Source: Ancylobacter koreensis (GTDB lineage: Bacteria > Pseudomonadota > Alphaproteobacteria > Rhizobiales > Xanthobacteraceae). Taken from it: a stretch of DNA of 64,000 nt. The first letter of the stretch is position 1; each line of letters begins with the position of its first letter. The notes under the pieces were generated by a model. That model did no database searches. It had not been told where the DNA came from and saw nothing but the letters and a program-made list of their open reading frames with translations. Positions 47,123 to 55,854 of this stretch are shown one piece after another. The stretch is from assembly GCF_023016525.1 (NCBI RefSeq), contig NZ_JALKCG010000002.1, positions 552,887 to 616,886 on the forward strand, given 5' to 3'. The translations under genes were made by a program, and so were the position numbers.

Positions 47123-47358
47123 GGCCGTACGAACCCCTGCGGTCGGCGCATGCGGTGATCACTCCGAGACACGGATTCCGGAACGAGATGGCTTACGGCT
47201 TCGCTTGGACTGGGGGCGAGGTCTAGCGAGGACACCGATGGACCGTAGCCCGAGCCTGGTATTGTTGTGCGCCAACAACCGTAAGGCAAGTCGCGCAGCG
47301 TCACGTCGACACGATTCAGCCATATATCGCCATATCGTCTGCCCGGAATATGCCGGAC

Positions 47359-47406
47359 GGCGCTATCAGGAGCGCCATCAGAGGCGCCATGAGGAGCGCC
47401 GCTACG
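47359..47406. repeat. four imperfect 12-nt tandem repeats
   Basis: Units GGCGCTATCAGG, AGCGCCATCAGA, GGCGCCATGAGG and AGCGCCGCTACG follow each other without gaps, just beyond the stop of the DUF982-like gene. Each unit carries a GGCGCC-like palindrome, so neighbouring units can form alternative hairpins. Confidence 0.6.
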
Positions 47407-47674
47407 ACGGCGCCCCGCCGGGTGCGATAGGCGCATTGGCGAGAAGCGCATTGGATTGTGCCCACCAGCGAAATGCGTTGCCGGCTTCGACGAGTTCTTC
47501 CGGCCCGCGCGCGCCCTGAAGCCGGCGGATCATGCCCTCGTAGTCGCCCTTGGGATGCGGATTGCGCTCGGCAAAAACCAGCGCCTCGTCGAGCGTCGTG
47601 ATTTCTTCTGTGCCGTCCCGGCCCGCGAGGCGAAGGGGAGGGCAGAATCGTGCAGCGTCGACATACGTTTCCAT
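47402..47674 (-). CDS. small protein, possibly DUF982 family
   Basis: A 90-residue protein if it starts at METYVDAARF (47674). The pattern FCPPLRLAGRDGTEEITTLDEAL, then RLQGARGPEELVEAGNAFRWWAQ, resembles DUF982 proteins, which are short and abundant in rhizobia and of unknown function. The frame is open to 47752 but the extra residues do not fit the family. No clear ribosome binding site is seen. Confidence 0.55.
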   Translation of the reverse strand: METYVDAARFCPPLRLAGRDGTEEITTLDEALVFAERNPHPKGDYEGMIRRLQGARGPEELVEAGNAFRWWAQSNALLANAPIAPGGAPS

Positions 47675-47824
47675 GAGATCGGAAACGCGCAGCCCTGCCG
47701 TAACGTTCCCGCGCCCGCGAGGTTTTTTCGCAAGCCCGGCGGCGTGCGCCAATCCTCGTCCATTATGAAACTTTTCGGCGGGGTTGCTGGTTAGCCCGGC
47801 AAGTCAACCTTTGAGGAGGCAGTC

Positions 47825-48091
47825 ATGAGCATCCGAAACACGGGCGTCGCCGCGCTTGCCGCCGTAGCCCTCATCGCCGCCGTCGTTCCCGCCAGCGCCA
47901 CGTCCGATGGCCCGCGCAACCAGCCGCGCATCGGCGATTCGCCCGACCGCGTTCAGGTGCGCGAACATGAGCGTGTCCGCGAGAAGCAGGTGCGTGCGAA
48001 CGAGGGCCGGCCGATCTACCAGCCGATCTTCGCTCCGCTCTATGAGGGCTACAACTCGCCCTGGCAGCGGATGAAGCGTTCTTTCGACTGA
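47825..48091 (+). CDS. small secreted protein of unknown function
   Basis: An 88-residue exported protein with a GAGGAGG site 5 bases before the ATG, a signal peptide (about 1-26, ending VPASA) and a charged helical mature part (RVQVREHERVREKQVRANEG) ending YEGYNSPWQRMKRSFD. A strong terminator follows 28 bases after the stop, so this is a complete single-gene unit. I do not recognise the family. Confidence 0.7.
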   Translation: MSIRNTGVAALAAVALIAAVVPASATSDGPRNQPRIGDSPDRVQVREHERVREKQVRANEGRPIYQPIFAPLYEGYNSPWQRMKRSFD

Positions 48092-48119
48092 CGTGCATTC
48101 CCCGATTGGACCAGACTTC

Positions 48120-48148
48120 GGCGCCCCGCGAGGGGCGCCTTTTCTTTT
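48120..48148 (+). terminator. intrinsic terminator of the small secreted protein gene
   Basis: A perfect 8-bp stem (GGCGCCCC / GGGGCGCC) with a GCGA loop is followed by TTTTCTTTT. Confidence 0.88.
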
Positions 48149-48168
48149 GAGCTCCGATACGGTGAGGC

Positions 48169-48903
48169 TCAGGTGCAGCCGCTGCCGGGCGGAAGCGGTT
48201 CGGGGGCGTTCCAGTCATTGGAGGGCAGGTTGGCGAAGGGCTCGGCGAAATATTGCCGCACCACCTCGAACCGGCTCGGCACGGTGTCCTCCGGCCGGTC
48301 GTAGGTCAGAATCCAGAAGAAATTGTAGTTGCTGTCCGGCCAGGTCATGGGCACCCCTCCGGCCACGCCCCTCACCTTGTCGAGGTGGAAAAGCTGGCGC
48401 AGCGTGATCGGCTCGCCGGCGAATTCCGCCTCCAGCGCGGCGGAGGCGATGTGGAAATGCTCCCACACCATCAGCACCGTCTTGCCCTGCCAGCGCGGGT
48501 TGGTCAGCAGGTCGCGGGCGACGCGCTGGTTCACCGTGTTCAGCTTGGCATTGAAGTAGCGGTTGTTGCGGATCGGCACGTAGCCGATGGGCGGGGCGAT
48601 CAGTCTCATATCCCAGGCGCGCGCGATAGGCCGCGCGGTTTCCACCGTGTGCAGCGTCATGGCGAGGATCGCCGCCGGCGGGTCGGCGCGCAAAAGGCTC
48701 ATAGGGCTTGTCGGGCTGAGATATTGCGCGGCAAGCGCCTGCGCGCGCTCACGACCGATGCTGCACAGGGTGAGCGGCGTGTGCTTCTCGCCGTGCCGCA
48801 CGATGACGATGCGGCGCGGGGCAGCCTCCGCCGTGGAGCAGGCAAAGCTCCCGGCAAGAACGAGCAGGGCGCCGAGGAGCGCGAGGGCAGGGCGGGCCGT
48901 CAT
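48169..48903 (-). CDS. secreted histidine phosphatase superfamily protein
   Basis: A 244-residue exported protein. The signal peptide (about 1-28) is followed directly by the phosphatase signature VIVRHGEK (RHG at 36-38), whose His becomes phosphorylated in this superfamily. The second catalytic His is probably in VWEHFHIASAALE. The substrate is unknown. A GGAGG site 5 bases before the ATG fixes the start at 48903. Confidence 0.78.
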   Translation of the reverse strand: MTARPALALLGALLVLAGSFACSTAEAAPRRIVIVRHGEKHTPLTLCSIGRERAQALAAQYLSPTSPMSLLRADPPAAILAMTLHTVETARPIARAWDMRLIAPPIGYVPIRNNRYFNAKLNTVNQRVARDLLTNPRWQGKTVLMVWEHFHIASAALEAEFAGEPITLRQLFHLDKVRGVAGGVPMTWPDSNYNFFWILTYDRPEDTVPSRFEVVRQYFAEPFANLPSNDWNAPEPLPPGSGCT

Positions 48904-49064
48904 CAGATCCTCCACAGGATGGTCGCGGCACCTTCGCGCCGGAGCCTCGTCGTATCAAGGGGCGGATATGTCGGCGTTGCCGGCCATATAGTTGGGCGCG
49001 GCGGTTGATAGGCCGGCGGCGCGCACGATATCACTGCCAGCAAATTCCACCCGCCGGAGTGATC

Positions 49065-50921
49065 ATGCAGCGCCCAGTCGACCGCCTCGCTTTCGTGCCC
49101 CGCTCGCCCGGAACGCCTGCCTACCCCGCCCCCGGCCCGTTCGGCGATCTTCCCCAGTGGAACCTGACCGATCTTTACCCGGCGATCGATTCGCCCGAGC
49201 TGCAGGCGGATCTCGAAGCAGCGGCGGCCAAATGCGCGGCCTTCGAGGAGGCCTATAAGGGCAGGCTGGCCGACATTCTCGACGGCGCGGATGCGGGCGG
49301 GCAGTTCGCCGTCATCGTCACACGCTACGAGAAGATCGAGGACCTGCTCGGCCGGCTCTATTCCTATGCCGGCCTCGTCTACTCCGGCGACACGACCGAT
49401 CCCGTCCGCGCCAAGTTCTATGGCGATGTTCAGGAGAAGCTGACCGAGGCCTCCACCCATCTCCTGTTCTTCACGCTGGAGCTGAACCGGCTCGACGACA
49501 CGAAGATGGAAGCGGCGCTCGCCGATCCGGCCTTCGGCAAGTACCGGCCGTGGATCGAGGACGTGCGCGCCGAGAAGCCCTACCAGCTGGAGGACCGCAT
49601 CGAGCAGCTCTTCCACGAAAAGGGCGTCAGCAGCCGCTCGGCGTGGAACCGGCTGTTCGACGAGACCATCGCCGGCCTGCGCTTCGACGTCGCCGGCGAA
49701 ATCCTGCCGCTGGAGCAGACGCTGAACTTCCTTGCCGAGCCGGAGGAGGAGAAGCGCAGGATCGCCGCCGCCGCCCTCGCCAAGGTGTTCGGCGAGAATC
49801 TGCGCCTGTTCACCCTCGTCACCAACACGCTGGCGAAGGACAAGGAAATCTCCGACCGCTGGCGCGGCTTCGAGGACATCGCGGATTCGCGCCACCTCGC
49901 CAACCGGGTCGAGCGCGAGGTGGTGGATGCGCTCGTCTCCTCCGTCCACGCCGCCTATCCCCGGCTGGCGCACCGCTACTACAAGCTCAAGGCAAAGTGG
50001 TTCGGCAAGGAGAAGCTGGAATACTGGGACCGCAACGCGCCGCTGCCCAAGGTCGACACCCGCCCCATCGGCTGGGACGAGGCGCGCGACACGGTGCTCG
50101 GCGCCTATTCCACCTTCTCCCCGCGCATGGCCGATATCGCCCGCGACTTCTTCGACAAAAGCTGGATCGACGCCGGCGTGCGGCCGGGCAAGGCGACCGG
50201 CGCCTTCGCGCACCCCACGGTGCCCTCGGCACACCCCTATGTGCTGCTCAACTACATGGGCAAGCCGCGCGACGTGATGACCCTCGCCCATGAGCTTGGC
50301 CATGGCGTGCATCAGGTGCTGGCGGCGCCGAACGGCGCGCTGATGGCGCCGACCCCGCTGACCCTCGCCGAGACCGCCTCGGTGTTCGGCGAGATGCTGA
50401 CCTTCCGCCGCCTGCTCGCCGCGGCGCCGGATGCCCGTGCCCGCAAGGCGATGCTGGCCTCGAAGGTCGAGGACATGATCAACACGGTGGTGCGCCAGAT
50501 CGCCTTCTATACCTTTGAGCGTCGCATCCACACCGAGCGCAAGAGTGGCGAATTGACCGCCGAGCGCATCTGCAAGATCTGGATGGAGGTGCAGTCCGAA
50601 AGCCTGGGCGACGCCATCCATCTCGGACCTGGCTACGAGAATTACTGGGTCTATATCGGGCACTTCATCCATTCGCCCTTCTATGTCTACGCCTACGCCT
50701 TCGGCGACTGCCTGGTGAACTCGCTCTACGCGGTCTACGAGAACGCCTCCGAAGGCTTCGCCGAGCGCTACCTCGCCATGCTGGCGGCCGGCGGCACCAA
50801 GCACCATTCCGAGCTGCTCAAGCCGTTCGGCCTCGACGCACGCGACCCGGCCTTCTGGCAGACCGGACTCAACCTCATCGAGCGGATGATCGGCGAGCTG
50901 GAAGCGATGGAGGAGGCGTGA
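49065..50921 (+). CDS. pepF: M3 family oligoendopeptidase (PepF type)
   Basis: A 618-residue cytosolic zinc peptidase that degrades oligopeptides. The zinc motif HELGH is at 409-413 in LAHELGHGVHQ, followed by the third-ligand region TLAETASVFGEML. The N-terminal helical domain contains the oligoendopeptidase F segment. A GGAG site precedes the ATG at 49065; an upstream start at 49005 is less likely. Confidence 0.93.
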   Translation: MQRPVDRLAFVPRSPGTPAYPAPGPFGDLPQWNLTDLYPAIDSPELQADLEAAAAKCAAFEEAYKGRLADILDGADAGGQFAVIVTRYEKIEDLLGRLYSYAGLVYSGDTTDPVRAKFYGDVQEKLTEASTHLLFFTLELNRLDDTKMEAALADPAFGKYRPWIEDVRAEKPYQLEDRIEQLFHEKGVSSRSAWNRLFDETIAGLRFDVAGEILPLEQTLNFLAEPEEEKRRIAAAALAKVFGENLRLFTLVTNTLAKDKEISDRWRGFEDIADSRHLANRVEREVVDALVSSVHAAYPRLAHRYYKLKAKWFGKEKLEYWDRNAPLPKVDTRPIGWDEARDTVLGAYSTFSPRMADIARDFFDKSWIDAGVRPGKATGAFAHPTVPSAHPYVLLNYMGKPRDVMTLAHELGHGVHQVLAAPNGALMAPTPLTLAETASVFGEMLTFRRLLAAAPDARARKAMLASKVEDMINTVVRQIAFYTFERRIHTERKSGELTAERICKIWMEVQSESLGDAIHLGPGYENYWVYIGHFIHSPFYVYAYAFGDCLVNSLYAVYENASEGFAERYLAMLAAGGTKHHSELLKPFGLDARDPAFWQTGLNLIERMIGELEAMEEA

Positions 50922-50927
50922 GCCCCT

Positions 50928-51803
50928 TCAGCCCGGCGCGGCGGGTCTGCGCCGGGCCGGATCGGTCGACAGCCGCACGCCGCTGAGGCTCCACGAGGGC
51001 GGCGCGCCGAAGGTGCGCCGGAAATCGTGGGTGAAGTGCGCCTGATCGCAGAAGCCCGCCTCATGCGCGGCGCGGGTGAGGCTGCTGCCCTGCGAGACGG
51101 TGGCGATGGCCCGGCGCATGCGCGTCCAGGCGCGGTAACGGCGATAGGGCACGCCCACCTCGCGGGTGAACAGGTGCTGGAAATGGTGGGGCGACAGCCC
51201 CACCTGCGCGCAGGCGGCGGCGACGCCGGGCCCGTCCACGCTGCCGTCGTCGGCGCGATCCGTCAGGCTTTCCAGGATACGCGCCACGCGCGGGTCCACC
51301 GGCCGGCGCGCCCGCTTTGCCCCGAAGCCGACGAGGTCGTCCAGCGCGGCGCCGGCCCAGGCGATGCTGCCGGCGTCCTCCCACATCTCCCGCAGCAGCG
51401 CGAACTCTCCCGCCTTGCCTGCCAGAGCCCCGCCCGTCTCCGCTGTCGAGGCCGTCAACGCCGCCAGCGTGGGCGCGCCCTCCAGCGTCGGCTCGATATA
51501 GAGCACGGCGATGGGATCGCCGCCGACATTGAGCTCATGCACCACGCCGGCCGGGATCATCGCCGTGCGCACCCATTGCCAGTCGCCGCCGGCGAGGCGC
51601 AGGCCGAAGCGGCCATAGAGGCCGGCGAGGAATACCGGCGCGCCGTGCTGGTGCGGCGCGTTGTAGGTCAGCCGGCCGATGAAGCAGGTGCGCTCCGGAT
51701 CGAGGTGCCACAGCGGCGCGGGGGCGGCCACGGCGGGCGGCGCCACAGCGTGGGGCGCCACGACGTGGGGCGCACGTTCATACAAGCGGCTCGGCGGCGC
51801 CAT
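50928..51803 (-). CDS. AraC-family transcriptional regulator
   Basis: A 291-residue regulator. The N-terminal half is a cupin-type ligand domain (about 30-120, with CFIGRLTYNAPHQHGAPVFLAGLYGRF), and the C-terminal half is a double helix-turn-helix (about 190-290, with SLTRAAHEAGFCDQAHFTHDFRRTFG). A GAGGAGG site precedes the ATG. It is divergent from the MBL-fold gene with only 85 bases between starts, so that gene is a likely target. Its 3' end lies 6 bases from pepF. Confidence 0.9.
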   Translation of the reverse strand: MAPPSRLYERAPHVVAPHAVAPPAVAAPAPLWHLDPERTCFIGRLTYNAPHQHGAPVFLAGLYGRFGLRLAGGDWQWVRTAMIPAGVVHELNVGGDPIAVLYIEPTLEGAPTLAALTASTAETGGALAGKAGEFALLREMWEDAGSIAWAGAALDDLVGFGAKRARRPVDPRVARILESLTDRADDGSVDGPGVAAACAQVGLSPHHFQHLFTREVGVPYRRYRAWTRMRRAIATVSQGSSLTRAAHEAGFCDQAHFTHDFRRTFGAPPSWSLSGVRLSTDPARRRPAAPG

Positions 51804-51888
51804 GGGTAGCCTCCTCGAAGGTGCGCGCCAGACGCGCCCATTTGAACATCAAAAAGGCCCGCCGCGAAGCGGTCCCCGGAGGACGCCC

Positions 51889-52911
51889 ATGAACACGCTT
51901 TCCCCGCTTCCCGGCCGCCGCCGGGGGCTTGAGTTGTCGCGCCGCCATGCGCTTACGGCCGCGCTCGGCCTTCTCGCCGCCCCGGCGGTGCTGCGCGGCG
52001 TGCCCGCCTTCGCCGCCGCGCCGGAGCTGGCTCCGTCGACGCCGACCTTCCAGCGCTTCCGGCTCGGCCGCTTCGATGTCACCAGCCTGCTCGACGCCAG
52101 CGCGATGATCGACGGGCCATGGCCCATCGTCGGCGAGGATCGGTCGGCAACCGAGGTCGAGGCGCTGATGGCGGCGAACCTGCTGCCCGAGAAGCGTTTT
52201 CGCCCGGGCTTCTCGCCGACGCTGGTGAATACCGGGCGCGAACTCGTGCTGTTCGATGCCGGTAACGGCGCCAGCGGCTTCGTCCCGCCGCCCGCCGGCG
52301 GCTGGCTGGTGAAGTCGCTCGCCACGGCCGGCTACACGCCCGAGCAGGTAGATGTCGTGGTGATCACCCATGCCCACCCCGACCATGTCGGTGGGCTGAT
52401 GAGCGAGGGGAAGCCAACCTTCCCCAACGCGCGCTACGTGATCGGCGCCACCGAATTCGACTTCTGGAAGAGCGACAGGCCGCTCGCCGCCCCGAAGGAA
52501 AGCAACGAGTACGGCTCGGCCGTCATGTTCCGCTCGCATGTGCTGCCGCTGGCCGACCGGACGAGCTTCATCGCCGCCGATGGCGAGGTGCTGCCGGGCA
52601 TCCGCGCCGTGGCTGCGCATGGCCATACGCCGGGGCATCTGGCCTTCCATGTCGAGAGCGAGGGCAAGCGCCTGCTCGTGTGGGGCGACTGCGCCCATCA
52701 CGAGGTCGCTTCTCTGGCCCGGCCGGACTGGCATGCGCTGTTCGACCAGGACAAGGAGGCGGGGGTCGCCACACGGCGGAAGATCTACGACATGGTGGCG
52801 ACCGACCGCCTCGCCGTCGCGGCCTACCACACATCCTTCCCCTCGCTCGGCTATGTCGAGCGGCGCGGCGAGGGCTACCGCTGGATCCCGCTGACTTACC
52901 AGCTCGGCTAG
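51889..52911 (+). CDS. exported MBL-fold metallohydrolase
   Basis: A 340-residue metallo-beta-lactamase-fold protein. The N-terminus ELSRRHALTAALGLLAAPAVL looks like a twin-arginine signal, so export in folded form is likely. The metal motif THAHPDH is at 160-166, with later ligands in AAHGHTPGHLAFH and LVWGDCAHHEV. The family includes lactonases and arylsulphatases and the substrate is not evident. A GGAGGA site fixes the start. It is divergent from the AraC regulator. Confidence 0.88.
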   Translation: MNTLSPLPGRRRGLELSRRHALTAALGLLAAPAVLRGVPAFAAAPELAPSTPTFQRFRLGRFDVTSLLDASAMIDGPWPIVGEDRSATEVEALMAANLLPEKRFRPGFSPTLVNTGRELVLFDAGNGASGFVPPPAGGWLVKSLATAGYTPEQVDVVVITHAHPDHVGGLMSEGKPTFPNARYVIGATEFDFWKSDRPLAAPKESNEYGSAVMFRSHVLPLADRTSFIAADGEVLPGIRAVAAHGHTPGHLAFHVESEGKRLLVWGDCAHHEVASLARPDWHALFDQDKEAGVATRRKIYDMVATDRLAVAAYHTSFPSLGYVERRGEGYRWIPLTYQLG

Positions 52912-53036
52912 CGGGAGCCCGGGCTGGCGGCGTTTCCCGATGGGGATGACTAAAAGTGGGGCTGACGCGCGCCCTGCACACATTCTAAGCTGGCCGGGTC
53001 CGGGCCTTCCGCCCGCGCCCAGCCGAGCTTGGAACG

Positions 53037-53984
53037 ATGAACGCCGCCGCCCCCCAGCCTGTCGCCGACGCCGCCGCCGATCCCGCAACCTTCGCCCACA
53101 CGCCCTATGACGGCTCGCGCAAGGCCTTTTCCGTCGGCCTCGCCCCGCTCGACCTCGCCGAATGGATCGAGCCCGACCCGAAGCTCGCCGCGACGCTGGC
53201 GCAGCGCGAGGCGCTGATCCGCGACAAGCGCGACGTGGTGCTGCGCGAGGAGCCGTCGAGCCGGGCGGCGCAGGCCGAGGCGCTGCAACTCGTCGTCGAC
53301 CATGTCACTGCCCGCTTTCCCGATCTCTACCGGCTGGACGGGCGCACCATCACCGTGCTGCCGACCGGGCGCAGCTTCGACCTCGACGATCCGCACGAGG
53401 CGCCGCTCGCCATTGCCGGCCAGCTCATCTCCGACGACCTGCTGATCCTCACCCCAAGCGAGGCCGGCTACCGGCTGACCGCCGCCGTGCTGTGTTTCCC
53501 CTCCGCCTGGTCGCTCGCCGAGCGCTTCGGCCAGACGCTCGATCGGCTGCACGAGAACGTGCCGGGCTATCCCAGCAAGCTCGCCAGGGTGATGAACCGC
53601 ATCTTCGAGAATCTGAAGGTCGACCAGCCGGTCTGGCGCGTGAACTGGTCTATCTATCCCGACGACGAGCTGCACCACCCCGAATCGAAGGAACGCCCGC
53701 GCCACTGGTTCGACGATCCCGCCAATCTGGCGCCGGAAGCCTTCGTGCGGGTGGAGCGGCAGGCGCTGCGCCGCATGCCCGTCAGCGGCGACATGCTGTT
53801 CGCCGTGCGCATCCATGTCGACCCGTTCTCCACCTTCCGCCGCCACCCGGAGGGCCGGGCGCTCGCCGCCTCGCTGCGCGAGCAGATCTTCGGCCTCGAT
53901 GCCGAGCAACTCGCCTACAAGGCGCTGACCGAGCATCGCGACGCCGTCGCCGCCGCGCTGGAGCGCATTGCGCAGGGCGAATAG
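53037..53984 (+). CDS. DUF3445 protein (haem-dependent oxidative N-demethylase-like)
   Basis: A 315-residue protein of the DUF3445/HODM alpha-subunit family, which N-demethylates dimethylamine-type compounds using haem. Family features are the segment RFPDLYRLDGRTITVLPTGR, LLILTPSEAGYRLTAAVLCFPSAWSLAERFG, and RHWFDDPANLAPEAFVRVERQALRRMP. The usual partner reductase subunits are not in the window, so the exact reaction is uncertain. Confidence 0.82.
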   Translation: MNAAAPQPVADAAADPATFAHTPYDGSRKAFSVGLAPLDLAEWIEPDPKLAATLAQREALIRDKRDVVLREEPSSRAAQAEALQLVVDHVTARFPDLYRLDGRTITVLPTGRSFDLDDPHEAPLAIAGQLISDDLLILTPSEAGYRLTAAVLCFPSAWSLAERFGQTLDRLHENVPGYPSKLARVMNRIFENLKVDQPVWRVNWSIYPDDELHHPESKERPRHWFDDPANLAPEAFVRVERQALRRMPVSGDMLFAVRIHVDPFSTFRRHPEGRALAASLREQIFGLDAEQLAYKALTEHRDAVAAALERIAQGE

Positions 53985-54053
53985 CCGAGGAGGACGCTGC
54001 GACATGAGCGCCGGCCGGCTTGCGCGGCGGCGCGCGCGTCCTAGCTAGAAGCC

Positions 54054-55466
54054 ATGGCCGACGATCCCTCCGCCGACGATCCCTCCGACGCGCGTTTCAC
54101 CGATCCCGCCGCCGCCCCGCGTGACGGCGAGGCCAACCGGCTTTCCGCCCGCACCGCCCGCTATGCCCGCGTCGGCACGAAGGTCGGCGGCGTCGCCGCG
54201 CGCATCGCCGGCACGAGGCTCTTCGGCCTCGACCGCCAGCAGGGCGATGCCGCTGCGCTCGCCGCCGCGCTGGGCGGGCTCAAGGGGCCGATCATGAAGG
54301 TCGCGCAGCTTCTGGCGACCATCCCGGACGCGCTGCCGCCGGAATACGCCGCCGAACTCGCGACCTTGCAGAACCAGGCGCCGCCCATGGGCTGGGCCTT
54401 CGTGAAGCGCCGCATGATGGCCGAGCTCGGCCCGGACTGGGCGCGCCGCTTCGCCGCCTTCGAGAAGGAGCCGGCCGCCGCCGCTTCGCTCGGCCAGGTG
54501 CATCGCGCCACCACGCTGGACGGCGCCGAGGTGGCGGTGAAGCTGCAATATCCCGACATGCAGTCGGCTGTCGAAGCCGATCTTAAGCAGCTCGGCATGG
54601 TGCTCGCCCTGCACCGGCGGATGGATCCCGCCATCGACACCACCGAGATCGCGCAGGAAATCGGCGCGCGGGTGCGCGAGGAGCTCGATTACCGCCGCGA
54701 GGCCGCCCACGCGGCGCTCTATGCCGAGATGCTTCGCGATGTGCCTACCGTGCGGGTGCCGGGCGTGCACCGCGAACTCTCCACCGGGCGGCTTCTGACG
54801 CTGGACTGGCTGGAGGGGCGCCGCCTGCTCGATCATGTCGAGGCGCCGCTGGAGGCGCGCAACGCCATCGCCCACGCCATGTTCGCGGCGTGGTGGCTGC
54901 CCTTCGCGCGCTTCGGCGTCATCCATGGCGACCCGCATCTGGGCAATTACACCGTCTTCGAAGCGCAGGGTTCCCCGGCCGGCATCAACCTGCTCGATTA
55001 TGGCTGCATCCGCGTCTTCCCGCCGGCCTTCGTCGGCGGCGTGGTCGACCTCTATCGCGGCCTGCAGACCGGCGACGACGCGCGCATCGTGCATGCCTAC
55101 GAGACCTGGGGTTTCCGCGGGCTCAGCCGCGAACTGATCGACGTGCTCAACATCTGGGCCGGCTTCATCTACGGTCCGCTGCTCGACGACCGCGTGCGGA
55201 CCGTCGCCGACGGCGTGGCGCCGGGCGAGTATGGCCGGCGCGAGGCGTTCCGCGTGCACAAGGCGCTGAAGGAGAAGGGCCCGGTGCGGGTGCCGCGCGA
55301 ATTCGTCTTCATGGACCGCGCCGCCATCGGCCTCGGCGGGGTTTTCCTGCACCTGAAGGCGCAGATGAACTTCCATGCACTGTTCGAGGACGCCATCGCC
55401 GATTTCGAGGTGGGGCAGGTTGCGGCGCGTCAAGGCGCCGCGCTGGCAAGGGCCGGGTTGGCCTAG
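54054..55466 (+). CDS. AarF/ABC1/UbiB family atypical kinase
   Basis: A 470-residue protein of the UbiB-like family. The KxGQ-type motif here reads KVAQLLATIPDALPPEYAAEL, followed by the A-rich loop PAAAASLGQVHRA, the VAVKLQYPDM lysine strand, EELDYRREAAHAALYAEM, the catalytic-loop HGDPHLGNY and LLDYGCIRVF. Such proteins support ubiquinone synthesis or lipid transport. It lacks the long C-terminal membrane helices of UbiB itself. Confidence 0.88.
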   Translation: MADDPSADDPSDARFTDPAAAPRDGEANRLSARTARYARVGTKVGGVAARIAGTRLFGLDRQQGDAAALAAALGGLKGPIMKVAQLLATIPDALPPEYAAELATLQNQAPPMGWAFVKRRMMAELGPDWARRFAAFEKEPAAAASLGQVHRATTLDGAEVAVKLQYPDMQSAVEADLKQLGMVLALHRRMDPAIDTTEIAQEIGARVREELDYRREAAHAALYAEMLRDVPTVRVPGVHRELSTGRLLTLDWLEGRRLLDHVEAPLEARNAIAHAMFAAWWLPFARFGVIHGDPHLGNYTVFEAQGSPAGINLLDYGCIRVFPPAFVGGVVDLYRGLQTGDDARIVHAYETWGFRGLSRELIDVLNIWAGFIYGPLLDDRVRTVADGVAPGEYGRREAFRVHKALKEKGPVRVPREFVFMDRAAIGLGGVFLHLKAQMNFHALFEDAIADFEVGQVAARQGAALARAGLA

Positions 55467-55552
55467 CGGCGGCAAGGGCGCGCCGTTGCCGGGGCCGGCG
55501 TCTTCCGCTAAAGCGGAGGCACGCGCTCATTATTCTTTGGGAGGGGGTCGAA

Positions 55553-55846
55553 ATGGCCGATCACGGAGTGACCGAATACGCCCAGGCGGACGGCAACGAC
55601 TATGCCGAGCACCGCGGCACATATCACTTCTTCACCAAGATGACCCTGGTCAGCACGCTGGCCCTGTCCTGCTTCATGGTGGCCTTCGCCATTGGCGGCG
55701 CCAACGGGCATTGGGGCATCTTCACCATCGGCACGCTCGCCTCGATCGCCGCCTGCGCTGTTGGTCTGGCCTCGGCGGATGGCAAGCCCAAGCTGCTGTT
55801 CGGCCTGCTGGGCCTTCTCGTGCTCGCCCTGATCATCACTTCCTGA
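55553..55846 (+). CDS. aa3-type cytochrome c oxidase subunit IV
   Basis: A 97-residue membrane protein: a short polar N-terminus (YAEHRGTYHFF is the family signature), then three hydrophobic segments. The gene has a purine-rich ribosome binding site. It lies 9 bases before pntAA, an arrangement conserved in Hyphomicrobiales, so it is probably the first gene of the pnt operon. Confidence 0.85.
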   Translation: MADHGVTEYAQADGNDYAEHRGTYHFFTKMTLVSTLALSCFMVAFAIGGANGHWGIFTIGTLASIAACAVGLASADGKPKLLFGLLGLLVLALIITS

Positions 55847-55854
55847 GAACAGTC

